A stretch of DNA of 64,000 nt, taken from Zanthoxylum bungeanum (Eukaryota > Streptophyta > Magnoliopsida > Sapindales > Rutaceae). This document shows, in pieces, positions 12,739-24,846 of this stretch. Both the position numbers and the translations under genes were made by a program. The stretch covers positions 17,874 to 81,873 of the forward strand of contig SKCR01034816.1 of assembly GCA_019454045.1 (NCBI GenBank), in the 5' to 3' direction. Under the pieces are notes generated by a model. It did no database searches. It was not told where the DNA came from and saw only the letters and a program-made list of their open reading frames with translations. How positions within the stretch are numbered: position 1 is the stretch's first letter; every line of letters starts with the position of its first letter.

Positions 12739-12750
12739 TCCCCCACAATT

Positions 12751-13300
12751 CTCTAATATTAATGTGGACACTTAAAAAAAATTTCCTTGAAATAGAGCTG
12801 CATCAGATTAGGTAGCTTTCGCCTTGAACCTTTCATAGTAAATGACTATCGGATTTACTTGGCAAACCAGTGACCATAGCCTTGAACTACTTCGCCGTTG
12901 GTGTAAAACAAGACAATAGCCATAACACAGCTTCACTTCGATCATTTTTTATTCTACTGTTGTGTTCAATTGGCCATGAATATTGGTATGGCTTCATCAA
13001 GTATTTTAGGGAATCCAGCCTTTAAGAGTCCTATGGAAGCGGTTTCACTTCTTACTTGAAATAGGTGATCTACTGTAAAAGATACTCTGTCTTTACCCAG
13101 ATTAGGACTCTTCTCCCAATGTAGCGATCATTAAAATATTTCGCCTATCCTAATCGTGACAGATAGCACTATGCATCATTACAGTAATGGGAAATAGTAT
13201 AGAACTTTACAGTGCTTGGTTTGAATTGTAAAAAAATTCAGTTGTCCATTTTGAACCTAGAACTTGGGATCTCCAACCAGCTAGGTTGAGTTTCCACAAT
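12751..13300 (-). other. 3' untranslated part of copia element C
   Basis: About 0.55 kb separates the polypurine tract from the RNase H end. No coding sequence was recognised. Confidence 0.4.
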
Positions 13301-14225
13301 GATAATTCTTAATTTCTAGGCTTCAAGTCCATTCCCTTCGATGACTTCTCAACTTGCTCTCGAGGTAAACCTTTACTAAGTAGATCTGTTATGTTTTCCT
13401 TTGATTTAACATAATCTATTGAAATTATGTTGCTTGAGAGTATTTTCCTTATGGTATTGTATCTTTGATGTATATGTCGAGATGTACAATTATACATTTT
13501 AAATTTTGGCCTCTCCTAATAGCCGATTAGCTATCACAATGTATGCTTATAGCAGACACCGATTTTGGCCAGTTTGGAATATCCTCTAAGAAATTTCAAA
13601 GCTGTTCTACTTTTTCTGCAGCTTTTTCTAATGCTATGAAATCATAGTCCATTGTATACCGGGAAATACACGTTTGTCTAGAGGATTTCCATGATATGGC
13701 TGTACCCCCTAACGTGAAAATAATCCACTCATGGACTTAGAATTTGTTGTATCAGATATCCAGTTAGCATTGATGTACCATTCTAAAACAACATGATTTC
13801 TTATATAATACAAACCATATTTTGAAGTTTCTCTCAAATACCTCAAAACTCTTACTATGACTTTCCAGTAGGTATTTCCTGGATTGCCTGTTTACGACTT
13901 GAGCGATATCTGGTCATGTATAATTCATAAGATATATCAGACTTCCGATGATTCTCGAATACTCTAATTGAATTACGCTCGAACAGTATTCTTTGACAAA
14001 TGAAGAGTTAGGTTCATATGAGTCATAACTACGTTTAAATCTCATTGTTATATTTCTCAAGTATTTTCTCAACATAATGAGCTTGAGAAAATATGTATCC
14101 CTCTGATGTTATAGAAATTTTAATTCTTAGAATCATATCAGTCACTCCTAAATCTTTCATGTCAAATTCCTGGTCAATGTTTACTTGGTAGACTGAATCA
14201 TCTCATGATTACTACCATTTATTAG
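13300..14225 (-). pseudogene. copia element C: RNase H and C-terminal RT
   Basis: The open stretch 13309-13497 encodes SRHIHQRYNTIRKIL followed by SIDYVKSKENITDLLSKG, the end of copia RNase H (normally ...ADPLTKGL). RT remnants continue to 14225, where the frame is cut by the Athila-like element. It continues at 22364. Stops and shifts are frequent. Confidence 0.85.
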
Positions 14226-14230
14226 CATAT
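14226..14230. repeat. target-site duplication CATAT (left)
   Basis: CATAT precedes the left LTR and is repeated at 22359-22363 after the right LTR. Joining across the element restores, on the minus strand, codons for VCLYVDDML, the copia RT active-site strand. Confidence 0.9.
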
Positions 14231-16303
14231 TGACCGGCGTAAACACACACGTAAACGCAAGCGCACGTATCGTTCAAGTAGTATAAAAATATCGATCCCA
14301 CGAGGACTTAATTTCTACTGTTGTTATTAATTATTGATACTATATTTAAAAATATCTAATTGAGGGAGAAGAGAATGATTGCTTGATTGATTTGGTTGAT
14401 TGTAGATTTGCTAAATAAATAAATAAATAAAAAGACAAAAGAAAATACTAAGGAAAATAACAAAAGACACAAAGATCTAGGGTTGTGAATCATTCTAATA
14501 TCATTTAAAAGATGAAGTGGTTATTTTATGTTTGTGTAATAAATCAGTTTACTAACCTGGAACACTAAATTATGCAAAAGCCTCTGTCGATGGTCAGACA
14601 CAAATACCCAGTTTAACCCAATTGAAATATGTCTATGTCAACCAAATTATCTGGATTCATTAAGTGTAAGTTCCAATTATGGCTACCCCCGCCCGACAGG
14701 TATATTCCTATCCTGTAAGGAAATCTATTAAAGGGTTATCTATCCTCAAGGAAGATCGTGGGCTATTAAGTCTAAGGCTGAAACCTAAAATCCCTATGTC
14801 TAGTTCATTTTAGATTTACCACATCAATCTTATTGGTGATCAGACAACAAGAAGCATTAAGCTTAAGACTTAATAAGTAAACCTTTAAATTACCCAAACT
14901 ATAAAACAACCCCTTATAAACCGGTGATATTAGAATTCATCACAACCCCAGATAACTAACACATAACTAGGGCTAGTAACAACTTAAAAGTAAAAGACAT
15001 AAAGTAAAAATACTGAAAAGTAAAAGACATAAAGTAAAACTGAAAAGTAAAATAAAATAAAATGCTAAGGTAAAAGGAATTACTTTTACTACTACTAATT
15101 TAGATATCTCCCATAAAATAATATATAAACTTGTGATATTATTTTACCAACCGACCAATCTGGCGGTATCCTGATTAAGTCAAATTAAGTCCAACCAGCC
15201 ATATAGGCGGTAATATTTGTCCATAATCCAGCCATAAAGGCGGTACCAAAATAAATTTACCAACCGACCAATCTGGCGGTATCCTTGATTAGTCAGGTTT
15301 AAACCAGATTAAATTGAATTGCCAACCGACCAATATAGCGGTATCCTTTATTAATCAGTATTTTAAATAGTGAATATATTTTTTTTAAGGGAGATTAATC
15401 TAAATATAGTAACAGTAAAAGAATTACCTTTCACCCTAGCTTGGAAATTACCTCCTCATTACTGAAAAGTAAAAAAACTGAAAAATTAAAGAAAGAAAAG
15501 TACTGTGCGTAAAAGTAAATTGCGGAAAGTAAAAACTGAAAAGTAAAGAAAAGAAAGTGCGAAACTGAAAATTAATTACTGAAAACTAAAAATAAACAAA
15601 CTAGATACAATCTTCTTATTTATTCATTAAGAATTTCAAAGAAGAAAGTATGAATTTTACAAATGAAATGGCTTGGTATTTATAGGCAAAATTTTGCCAC
15701 CATCAAATCATCCATCAAATTCTCCACCAAATCCATTATTAATTTCTCCACTAATTACTCCACCAAATCCATAATTGCTCCACTAATTTCTTATCTTGTT
15801 TGGTGTTGATTTGATAATTTTTATTAATTATTAATTAATTATATTTTGCTTTGAAAATGATTGATAATGACTTTTAATAATTACACTCCACACACTTCTG
15901 GATGGTTCATCAATTTCGGTCATGAAATCTTCAGAATTCGAAAATATTTTCTCTTTCAAAGTTGTATATCTTTGAGTCTTCTTTAATCTGGAACTTGAAT
16001 CAGCTCAATCCGATATGAGTAAAGAGTTATGCCCCAAATACGACAGATGCGCAAAACTGGAATTTCCAAAACTGCACTTCGTCAAAAACGCCCTTTCAAG
16101 TTTCCAATCTCCAAAATTAATATATCAAGTCCAATAATTGCCCTTATTTGATCCACATTTCGTCCTAAATGATTTCATTGAGTCCCGATATTATTTTATC
16201 TGCAAAATAAAATAAAACATACAAAACGTTCATCAAACCCGAGAAACTAAACAAAATATTAAGTAAAAGGGGCGGTAAATATTGATATATTTTCCGCTCA
16301 TCA
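14231..16303 (-). repeat. 3' LTR of Athila-like element
   Basis: This 2073-bp LTR is matched along its length by 20237-22358. It contains three to five spaced copies of a CAACCGACCAATCTGGCGGT-like unit at 15150-15355, and runs of 'aaaagtaaaagacataaagt' at 14985-15060. Confidence 0.9.
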
Positions 16304-17631
16304 CACCCCCCAACCTAACATTTTGCTAGTCCTCGAGCAAAATAATAAAATAAAATTAAATTAAACTAAGCCACTTTCGTAGGGATCACGGTTGCATTTA
16401 GCATATGCAACAAGCCTTTAAACCCCTAGGTGTCCCTAGTGGACGAGTTGTAGTCTCGTGAGGGTTTACAGCAACGATACCCACAAACGTTTTACAAAAG
16501 TAAAAAGATAATAAAACTAATGCACACAAAAGCAAAAAGACAAGCGAAAAGAAAAGAGAATAAAGATGTTAGTGACTAATCAGGTGAAACTTCTACTCCA
16601 AGTTACTAGTTGTTTTGTTTTATTCTAAATTACTGAATAAGTAAATTCTCCGATTATTTTTACCATTCTCCATATACACAGCTAACAAAATATTAATCAA
16701 CTCATTTTTGCCCACAACAGTCATAAGTGCAGTTGATAAGAGAGTAATATTTTTGTCCTAAAGTTCTATCAGATTTCACACCTTTTGGTAGCAATGGAAT
16801 AATTTTCTCATTTTTCTGATTTTTTCTTTGATTTTTCTTTTTTATTTTTTATTTATATACAATATCTTCCATCTATGTAGCGAGTGTTGGGTCGGTGGCT
16901 CCCAAACCAGTTGGCTTTAGGGCACCAGGTGTTAAGACACCCCTACAGACTTAATTACCCAGACTTCAGATATATATATTTTTTGCAGCATCTTTGATCC
17001 ATGTAACGAGCTTTGGGCCAGTGACTCCCAAACCAGTTGGCTTTAGGGCACTAGGTGTTAAAACACCCTTACAGACTTAATAACTCGGATCTCAGAAGTT
17101 TTTTTTTTTTTTTTTTTTTTTACTCCACTGCTTTTTGAGATGTTTCCTCCAATTAAACTAGAGCACTGAATATTACAAACTTTTCAATTTTAGCTCATGT
17201 CGTATGTTACTATATATGTTGATAATATTGCAACTGAACATATGAAGATCCATTTTAGTCCGTTTAAGGAGAATTCACAAATTAAATAATTCAAATGAAA
17301 TAAACAAAAATTAACTTGTTTCGAAAATAGGCTTGAGATACGTATCAGGAGTGGAAACTCCTTACTCAGCTATCTCTTACCAATTTCACCTTTTTAGTCA
17401 AAATAAAAACACAAAAACACAAAATATTTTTGTAATTTTTGAAAATTTTTCAATTTTTTTTGTATTTTTCGAAAAATTTTGGACTAAAAAAAAAAAATAA
17501 CACACAAACTAAAAAAAAAAACAAGGTACTGATCAACTAATTCCCTCCCCCAAACCTAAATGAGACATTGTCCCCAATGTCTTAAACAGTAGAAGAAGAG
17601 TTTAGAAGATAATACCTGGTTAGCTGAAATT
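16304..17631 (-). other. 3' non-coding part of Athila-like element
   Basis: No gene is seen. A tandem pair of about 120 bp (16868-16975 and 16988-17098) shares CCCAAACCAGTTGGCTTTAG and GGTGTTAA. Poly-T and poly-A runs lie at 17100-17120 and 17485-17520. Confidence 0.6.
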
Positions 17632-18293
17632 CTACAGGAAATTAAAGGTTAAGATCCAGATTAACCGACGCCTCTTACCACGATCGTCCCCAGACCAATT
17701 TATCTTTGAAATGATAGGGTCAACTTGTGGTTCATAGGCTATGAGTTGGTCTATTAGATCCGGAGCAGTTCTGGCAGTGAAGAGGAGTTCTTTCATAGGT
17801 TTTGACACGAACCCATTTCTCCGAGCATCATCAAGAAAAACACAAAGAAAATCATAAAATCCATCAACGTTAAGCAGTCCAAGCGGTTTCTGGTGTATGT
17901 TCAGGTTCGCCCAAGATAGAACTATAAAAATTTCCTCCAATGTGCCCAAGCCACCTGGCAAAGCGATAAAAGCATCAGCACGGTTAATCATTTCTACCAG
18001 TCGTTCAGACATACCTGGCACGATCAGTTCCTCTCCGTTTGATGAACCAATAAGATTTGCCTCTGCCAAGGTTTTGGGATGATTCCCAAAACATGACTGC
18101 CTCCTTCCTGTACAGCCTTTGAAACGATCCCCATAAGTCCAAGATTTCCTCCGCCATATATTAAGTGCATATTCCTTGCTGCTAAGACTCGACCCAATTC
18201 CTGTGCTGCTTCTATGTATTGTGGCTTAGTACCAACACTACTACCGCAAAACACACAGATGTTTTCAACTCGTCTTCTTGAAGTGGCTTCCAT
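17632..18293 (-). pseudogene. LOG: LOG cytokinin-activating enzyme, intronless retrocopy with frameshift
   Basis: The sequence encodes a near full-length LOG (cytokinin riboside 5'-monophosphate phosphoribohydrolase). LOG releases active cytokinin bases in the cytosol. It starts MEATSRRR at 18293 (an alternative ATG is at 18317). It has the GGGNLGLMG nucleotide-binding segment, an Arg in MSERLVEM where LOGs have MHQRK, and the family signature PGGLGTLEE. The end is about 217 residues on, the normal size. Plant LOG genes have several introns; this copy has none, so it came through a cDNA. A single missing A in the run near 18064-18070 shifts the frame after GIIPK; upstream and downstream frames are otherwise open. 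It sits inside a retrotransposon, in the element's own transcription sense. Confidence 0.9.
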
Positions 18294-18353
18294 TTTTTTT
18301 ATGTATTTCTTTTTCAAATCAGGATGCCTTCAAAAGTGCAATGACGGGCTGAA

Positions 18354-18596
18354 TTTATAGTACCTGAAAAAGGGTGAGTAATAATAGCACTAATATCTTC
18401 CAAAGGACGATTGTTAGCTAAACAACAAAAGAGATCGTGAAAGGTCAAAAAGTCTGGATCCTGTCTACGAAAATAAAGATAATTACAATAGAAAAGCGAA
18501 TCAAAGCAATAATTAAGGCAACAGAATTGTGTACGCAATACGCCACTCGCTTAGTATAAATTCATTAGGATGTGTCTCAAGATTTCATTCCTTATT
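18354..18596 (-). repeat. 243-bp segment shared with 55836-56074
   Basis: On the minus strand this stretch is nearly the same as 55836-56074 on the plus strand. Within it, a block coding DPDFLTFHDLFCCLANN is preceded by TTTCGTAG and followed by CAG-GTACT, like an exon with acceptor and donor. It lies directly before the LOG start. A TATAAAT at 18353-18359 could serve as a TATA box about 60 bases before the ATG. Function unknown. Confidence 0.7.
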
Positions 18597-18699
18597 CAGC
18601 CATCGCTAATGAATTGTTTCTCATCTTTGATTGCCAAACACAATTCCTTCTGTCTTAAAATGCTTCGTTTGTGCCTTTCCCTACAAAAATAACACACAA

Positions 18700-20101
18700 A
18701 ATTAAAAAGTTCACACAAAATATGAAAACAAATTACAACAAATTGCATGGGTTGCCTCCCTGCTAGCGCTAAATTTTTCGTCTTCAGCCAGACGTGACTG
18801 AAATTCATCTGTTAAGGAGGTTTCAATGTCGTTTTGGATGTCCGATTAAAGACAATCCCGTGAGCGTTGCTTTTGAAGGGTCTCTTCCAACGGTAAAGTG
18901 GCAAAAAGAGTTTTGTCTCATTCAGTGCTCGTGCCACCTTTTTGCTCCTTGTTACTCCAGTGGTTCCTGCAAAGAAAGAAAGAAAATCAGGAGGTCTCGT
19001 ATGATGCTTGACTTGGAATGGAAATTCCATTCTGTCAAGCTTCTGGTGATATCTTTAATTTGTACTCCCCAAAACAGCGATGTTTCTCCTGAATGCTCTG
19101 GATCTTTATTAAGGTCAGACATTTGCTCCTCCATTTGCTCTGTTCTTGCTCCACCTTTTCTTCACAGATGTATTGTAAAATTCTTGTATTCATCTCTTCA
19201 TCTGTCATCTGTGAAATACATGCTTCAAAATTGTCAACCCGAGGATGCAAAGATGTTTCTGACATTAGGTTTTCATCTGATACGACTGGAATGGATGGTT
19301 CAGATAGATCTTCTTCAAACATCAAGGTAAAGCATGCTCCAAGATCTTCATTTTGAGGATTGAAAGTTTGATCCTCCGTTGTTGGTGCAGTTGGTACAAA
19401 TAGATCAGCTTCATCCTCGTCAGAATCTGAATAATAAAAGTCAAATTGAGACTTTGCCGGTTCGGGCTCCTGAACTGATACCTCTGGTTGTTGATACTGC
19501 TCAGCCTCCTCCTCTGTTGAAGTGTCATTGTGAAATGATTGGTACTCGAAGGCTTCATCTATGTCATCTGAAACTGGTTCTTGAGGTATGTAGTTCTGGT
19601 TTTCTGTGAATTGTCTCATTTGATTTGTCATCCTCTGAATGAATTCTGATTGTCTCTGAATACTTTCAAATTGTTTCTGGCTTGTTTCAAGCATTGTATC
19701 TAACTTTTCTTTTTGTTTCTTGAACATATCTTCGAGCATGTTTAGCAACTGATCTTCCTCTGATGGTTCTGGTTGTTGATGAAGATCATAGGTAGATGGT
19801 GGATAAGATGGAAAATGTGGTTCTGTGAAATGTGATGGCTCGTCATAACAAGAAGGATCTTGATAGCTCTGCCACCCTGGATGGTATTGTATTTGCAATA
19901 ATCTCTATGGTGGTTACCATTACAAATGTCACATCTCCCCATTGCGTTTTGTTTAGCAAATGTGGTATTGCTTGGTTCTGGCATCCAGTGATAATTGTTG
20001 GGCTGGACAACAGGCCTCAGAAAACCGGACTGTTGCTCCCAAATTTGGGGTGTATTTTCTAGTAAAGCTCGTGATCTCTCAATCTCCCAATAAAGTTCCA
20101 T
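18700..20101 (-). pseudogene. Athila-like gag C-terminal region
   Basis: Two overlapping frames (19742-20101 and 19035-19898) together give a region with a CDICNGNHHRDYC zinc-binding motif. A proline/tyrosine-rich stretch follows, then a coiled-coil-like LLNMLEDMFKKQKEKLD...FESIQRQSEFIQRM, and a long acidic tail. This layout is seen in the C-terminal part of Athila/Calypso gag. A frameshift near 19890 separates the two frames. The motif GGGAGGCAACCCA on the minus strand near 18750 is a common feature of the untranslated part of such elements. Confidence 0.65.
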
Positions 20102-20212
20102 TTTTCAATCACCTGAAAAAAAAAAAAGAAATAAAAATTACAGATAAAAATAAAGAAAATTAGATACAAGTAAATTAGATAGCTTCAAAATTAATAACTC
20201 AAGAAAAATAAG

Positions 20213-20234
20213 TCCCCGGCAACGGCGCCAAAAA
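20213..20234 (-). other. primer-binding site, tRNA-Asp type
   Basis: The minus strand reads TGGCGCCGTTGCCGGGGA, complementary to the 3' end of plant tRNA-Asp(GUC). It lies three to four bases inside the right LTR. This pins the element's orientation (minus) and its Athila affinity. Confidence 0.85.
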
Positions 20235-20236
20235 CT

Positions 20237-22358
20237 TGACCGGCGTAAACACACACGTATAACGCAAGCGCACGTATCGTTCAAGTAGTATAAAAATATC
20301 GATCCCACGAGGACTTAATTTTACTGTTGTTATTAATTATTGATCTATTTATTTACAAATATCTAATTGAGAGGAGAAGAGAATGATTGCTTGATTTGAT
20401 TGGTTGATTGTAGATTGCTAAATAAATAAATAAATAAAAAGACAAAAGAAAATACTAAGGAAAATAACAAAAGACACAAAGATCTAGGGTTGTGATCATT
20501 CTAATATCATTTAAAAGATGAAGTGGTTATTTTATGTTTGTGTAATAAATCAGTTTACTAACCTGGAACACTAAATTATGCAAAAGCCTCTGTCGATGGT
20601 CAGACACAAATACCCAGTTTAACCCAATTGAACCATATGTCTATGTCAACCAATTATCTGGATTCATTAAGTGTAAGTTCCAATTATGGCTACCCCCGCC
20701 CGACAGGTATATTCCTATCCTGTAAGGAAATCTATTAAAGGGTTATCTATCCTCAAGGAAGATCGTGGGCTATTAAGTCTAAGGCTGAAACCTAAAATCC
20801 CTATGTCTAGTTCATTTTAGATTTACCACATCAATCTTATTGGTGATCAGACAACAAGAAGCATTAAGCTTAAGACTTAATAAGTAAACCTTTAAATTAC
20901 CCAAACTATAAAACAACCCCTTATAAACCGGTGATATTAAATTCATCACAACCCCAGATAACTAACACATAACTAGGGCTAGTAACAACTTAAAAGTAAA
21001 AGACATAAAGTAAAAATACTGAAAAGTAAAAGACATAAAGTAAAACTGAAAAGTAAAATAAAATAAAATGCTAAGGTAAAAGGAATTACTTTTACTACTA
21101 CTAATTTAGATATCTCCCATAAAATAATATATAAACTTGTGATATTATTTTACCAACCGACCAATCTGGCGGTATCCTGATTAAGTCAAATTAAGTCCAA
21201 CCAGCCATATAGGCGGTAATATTTGTCCATAATCCAGCCATAAGGCGGCGGTACCAAAATAAATTACCAACCGACCAATCTGGCGGTATCCTTGATTAGT
21301 CAGGTTTAAACCAGATTAAATTGAATTGCCAACCGACCAATATAGCGGTATCCTTTATTAATCAGTATTTTAAATAGTGAATATATTTTTTTTAAGGGAG
21401 ATTAATCTAAATAGTAACAGTAAAAGAATTACCTTTCACCCTAGCTTGGGAAATTACCTCCTCATTACTGAAAAGTAAAAACTGAAAAATTAAAGAAAGA
21501 AAAGTACTGTGCGTAAAAGTAAATTGCGGAAAGTAAAAACTGAAAAGTAAAGAAAAAGAAGTGCGAAACTGAAAATTAATTACTGAAAACTAAAAATAAA
21601 CAAAAATAGATACAATCTTCTTATTTATTCATTAAGAATTTCAAAGAAGAAAGTATGAATTTTACAAATGAAATGGCTTGGTATTTATAGGCAAAATTTT
21701 GCCACCATCAAATCATCCATCAAATTCTCCACCAAATCCATTATTAATTTCTCCACTAATTACTCCACCAAATCCATAATTGCTCCACTAATTTCTTATC
21801 TTGTTTGGTGTTGATTTGATAATTTTTATTAATTATTAATTAATTAATATTTTGCTTTGAAAATGATTGATAATGACTTTTAATAATTACACTCCACACC
21901 ACTTCTGGATGGTTCATCAATTTCGGTCATGAAATCTTCAGAATTCGAAAATATTTTCTCTTTCAAAGTTGTAGATCTTTGAGTCTTCTTTAATCTGGAA
22001 CTTGAATCTCCTCAATCCGATATGTAGTAAAGAGTTATGCCCCAAATACGATCTCCTCAATCCGATATCGGAGTAAAGAGTTATGCCCCAAATACGACAG
22101 ATGCGCAAAACTGGAATTTCCAAAACTGCACTTCGTCAAAAACGCCCTTTCAAGTTTCCAATCTCCAAAATTAATATATCAAGTCCAATAATTGCCCTTA
22201 TTTGATCCACATTTCGTCCTAAATGATTTCATTGAGTCCCGATATTATTTTATCTGCAAAATAAAATAAAACATATCAAAACGTTCATCAAACCCGAGAA
22301 ACTAAACAAAATATTAAGTAAAAGGGGCGGTAAATATTGATATATTTTCCGGTCATCA
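20237..22358 (-). repeat. 5' LTR of Athila-like element
   Basis: This 2122-bp LTR is close to identical with 14231-16303. The main length difference is a local duplication of about 44 bp at 22007-22080 (two copies of AGAGTTATGCCCCAAATACG), present once in the other LTR. Confidence 0.9.
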
Positions 22359-22363
22359 CATAT

Positions 22364-24846
22364 CGTCAACATAGAGACATACAATGACATATCCATTTTG
22401 AGTTGATTTAGTGTATAGACATTTATCGCACTCATGATTTGAATCCTTTTGACAACACATCTTTGTCAAATTTTTCATGCCATTGTTTAGGTATTTTGTT
22501 TTATTCGTACAGGATTTTACTTGTTTGTAACCTTATGTTCTGGTCTAGGAACATTAAACTTTTGTTTTTTGTTTGTTTCATACCTTTTTTGGTATGTATG
22601 CCCTCCTTTTTGAAGGCTCTTCCCGAAAGCCTTCCTAGCTCTAGTAGAAGGCTTGTCGGCTCATCGTCTTCTTCCCTTCGGTTTCTTCGATGTTCCCCTC
22701 TCTTTTTAGGGAAATCGGCAGACGCTTTGCCGCGGAGTAACGTCTGCTTTTAGCGGTATATCGTCTTCTCTTAGTTAATTACTTAATTACTTAAACTTTG
22801 TTCAAGATGCCAAGAATCTCACTGCTTTCGGAGCAGTAGGAGTTCCGTTTGATTGTTCCATGTAAATCTACTCATCCAATTCATCATTTAAGAATGTTGC
22901 CTTTACATCCATTTGATTATTACAAGAGCAAATATAGCTGCTATGGCCATAAACATTCTTATTGAAGTGATACAAGTCACTGGTGAATATGTATTAAAGT
23001 AATTAAGGTTCCTTTTGTCTATAACCTTTTATGATCCATCCGACTTCATCTTCCGTTTGAAATTCCATTTGTATCTCAGTAGCTTACAGCCCGAAGAAAG
23101 ATCAACCAACTCCAAAATATGGGTTTGTAGGATTGAATCAATCTCACTATTGGTAGCCTATTACCACAAAGAAGCATCTGAAAAAGACATCGCTTCTCAA
23201 TAGCTTTGAGGCTCATTTTCTAACAGGTATGCCAGGAAATCCAGTCCAAATGACTTACATGTTCTTATTTTCTTGCTACGTCTAGGTTCATTTTTATCAA
23301 CATTTTCAGGTTCATCTGATTCTTGGTTAACTTGATCATTACTTGTAACAGTTTCAACAGTCCTTTTGAGACAATCAATTCTTTATTTTTCTTTACAAGG
23401 AAATGTCTCTTAAAAAATGATGCATTCCTTGACTAAATTATCATATTTGGATTGATGTCAAGAATCGTATATTTATGAACCAGAAATCAATTCGCGTTAC
23501 TGTTGTGTGCATATCTAATTAATATACAATCAACAGTTTTTGGTCATACTCTAACCTTCTTAAATTTTAGAACCATCACTTTGGCGAGACGGCCCTATAC
23601 TTTCAGGGATTTTTTGGAAGGTGCACGACATTTCCACAATTCATATAGTGCCTTATCCAATCTTTTGTGAGATAACTTGTTCAGAACGTAGTTGGCGGAA
23701 AGTAAGGCTTTCTCCCGTAAGTTTTGGGCTAAATCAGAGCTTATCTACATGGCATTCATCATTTCCTTTAATGTTCGGTACTTGCGTTCTACAATCCTGT
23801 TTTGTTAAGGTGAATAAGGAATAATAGTTTCATGAATAATTCTATGATTAAAACAATATTCTTCGAATGATGACACATATTCACCTCCCATATCACTCGT
23901 GATTTTTTTTTATTTTTTCCCAAGTTGATTTTCATCTTCGTTCTTATAGTGTATAAAGCTCTCAATAGCTTCATCTTTGTTCCTCAACAAATACACATAA
24001 TAGAATCTTGTGCTATCATCGATAAAAATGACAAAATACTTTTTACCTCCTCTAGATTGCACAACATTCATATCATACACATTTGTGTGAACAAGCTCCA
24101 AAGTTCAGAACTTCGTTCTACGAAATGAAATTATGTTCTATTTATTTTCACTTCAGCACATGCTTCACATTCATGTTGATTATCAATTGTAAGTCTAGTT
24201 ATAAGGTCCATGTTAATTAATTTATGTTATATCATAATTAATATGTCCCAACCTACCATGTCATATTTTTTGTGACTTAATAATAAAAGCAGAAGATGTG
24301 GCTTTATTATTATTAATAACATTATGCCGATTAACAATTATTACATTGAATTTGAAAAGTCCTACATAAATATAATTCTTGGTAAGAACAAACTTGTCAG
24401 AAATAAAAACTAACTTAAAGTCATTCTTGCTTAGGAGGGATCCTGAAACTAGATTCTTCTTGATGTCCGGAACACGCATCATATTTTTCAATGTCAGTTC
24501 TTTTCTGGAAGTCATCTTCAGAACCACTGTGTCTTGTCCTACCACTTTGGAGGTGGAGGAATTTTCCATGGCCAATTGATCTCCATTGTTGACCTTTTGA
24601 TATATAGAAAACATCATACTATCAAAAAATATACGGCGATTAGCTTCAGTGTCTACCCATCATTCTCTCGATTTTCCAACCAAGTTGTCTTCAATTATAA
24701 CTACTAAGAGGTTCATCTATGAGATTTCATCTGTCATTAGCTCATCTTCAATGACATAGGCCTCATTCTTCTTTTTCTTGCCTTTGTCCTGAAACTTTTT
24801 ATTTCTGCAATCCTTTGCTATATGACCGCTTTTTCCATAGACGTAG
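22364..24846 (-). pseudogene. copia element C: RT, integrase, protease, gag knuckle
   Basis: This is the continuation of the element broken at 14225. Read on the minus strand from the right: a gag zinc knuckle YGKSGHIAKDCRNKK (24800-24846), a protease/pre-integrase segment (24261-24700) with VLKMTSRKELTLKNM and KKNLVSGSLLSKNDFKLVF, integrase N-terminal/core (23910-24130) with ELVHTNVYDMN and FIDDSTRFYYVYLLRNKDEA, then RT (about 22364-23110) including KRKMKSDGS and WHEKFDKDVLSKGFKS. Stops and shifts throughout. The first Cys pair of the knuckle is cut off at 24846 by the gypsy LTR. Confidence 0.88.
22598..22755. other. GC-rich insert within copia RT
   Basis: About 160 bases with balanced composition (GGCTTGTCGGC, CCCTTCGGTTTCTTCG, GCTTTGCCGCGG) interrupt the RT remnant at the point where SLYGLKQAP would be expected. 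Composition and style differ from every neighbour. An organellar (mitochondrial) origin is possible but unproven. Confidence 0.4.

Larger units (their letters stand above)
14231..22358 (-). mobile_element. Athila-like non-autonomous LTR retrotransposon carrying LOG
   Basis: The 8128-bp element has LTRs 14231-16303 and 20237-22358 (TGACCGG...CATCA), and CATAT duplications on both sides. The primer-binding site beside the right LTR, read on the minus strand, matches the 3' end of tRNA-Asp, as in Athila/Calypso elements. A polypurine tract (GGTTGGGGGG on the minus strand) lies beside the left LTR. The 3.9-kb interior has a gag-like region and an acquired LOG coding sequence. No protease, RT, RNase H or integrase is visible, so it depends on another element. 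The LTRs are very similar by eye, which suggests a fairly recent insertion. Confidence 0.9.

Noticed and set aside
18794..19330. 178-codon plus-strand frame
   Set aside because: Opposite strand of the gag-like frame 19035-19898, which carries the recognisable zinc-binding and coiled-coil features.
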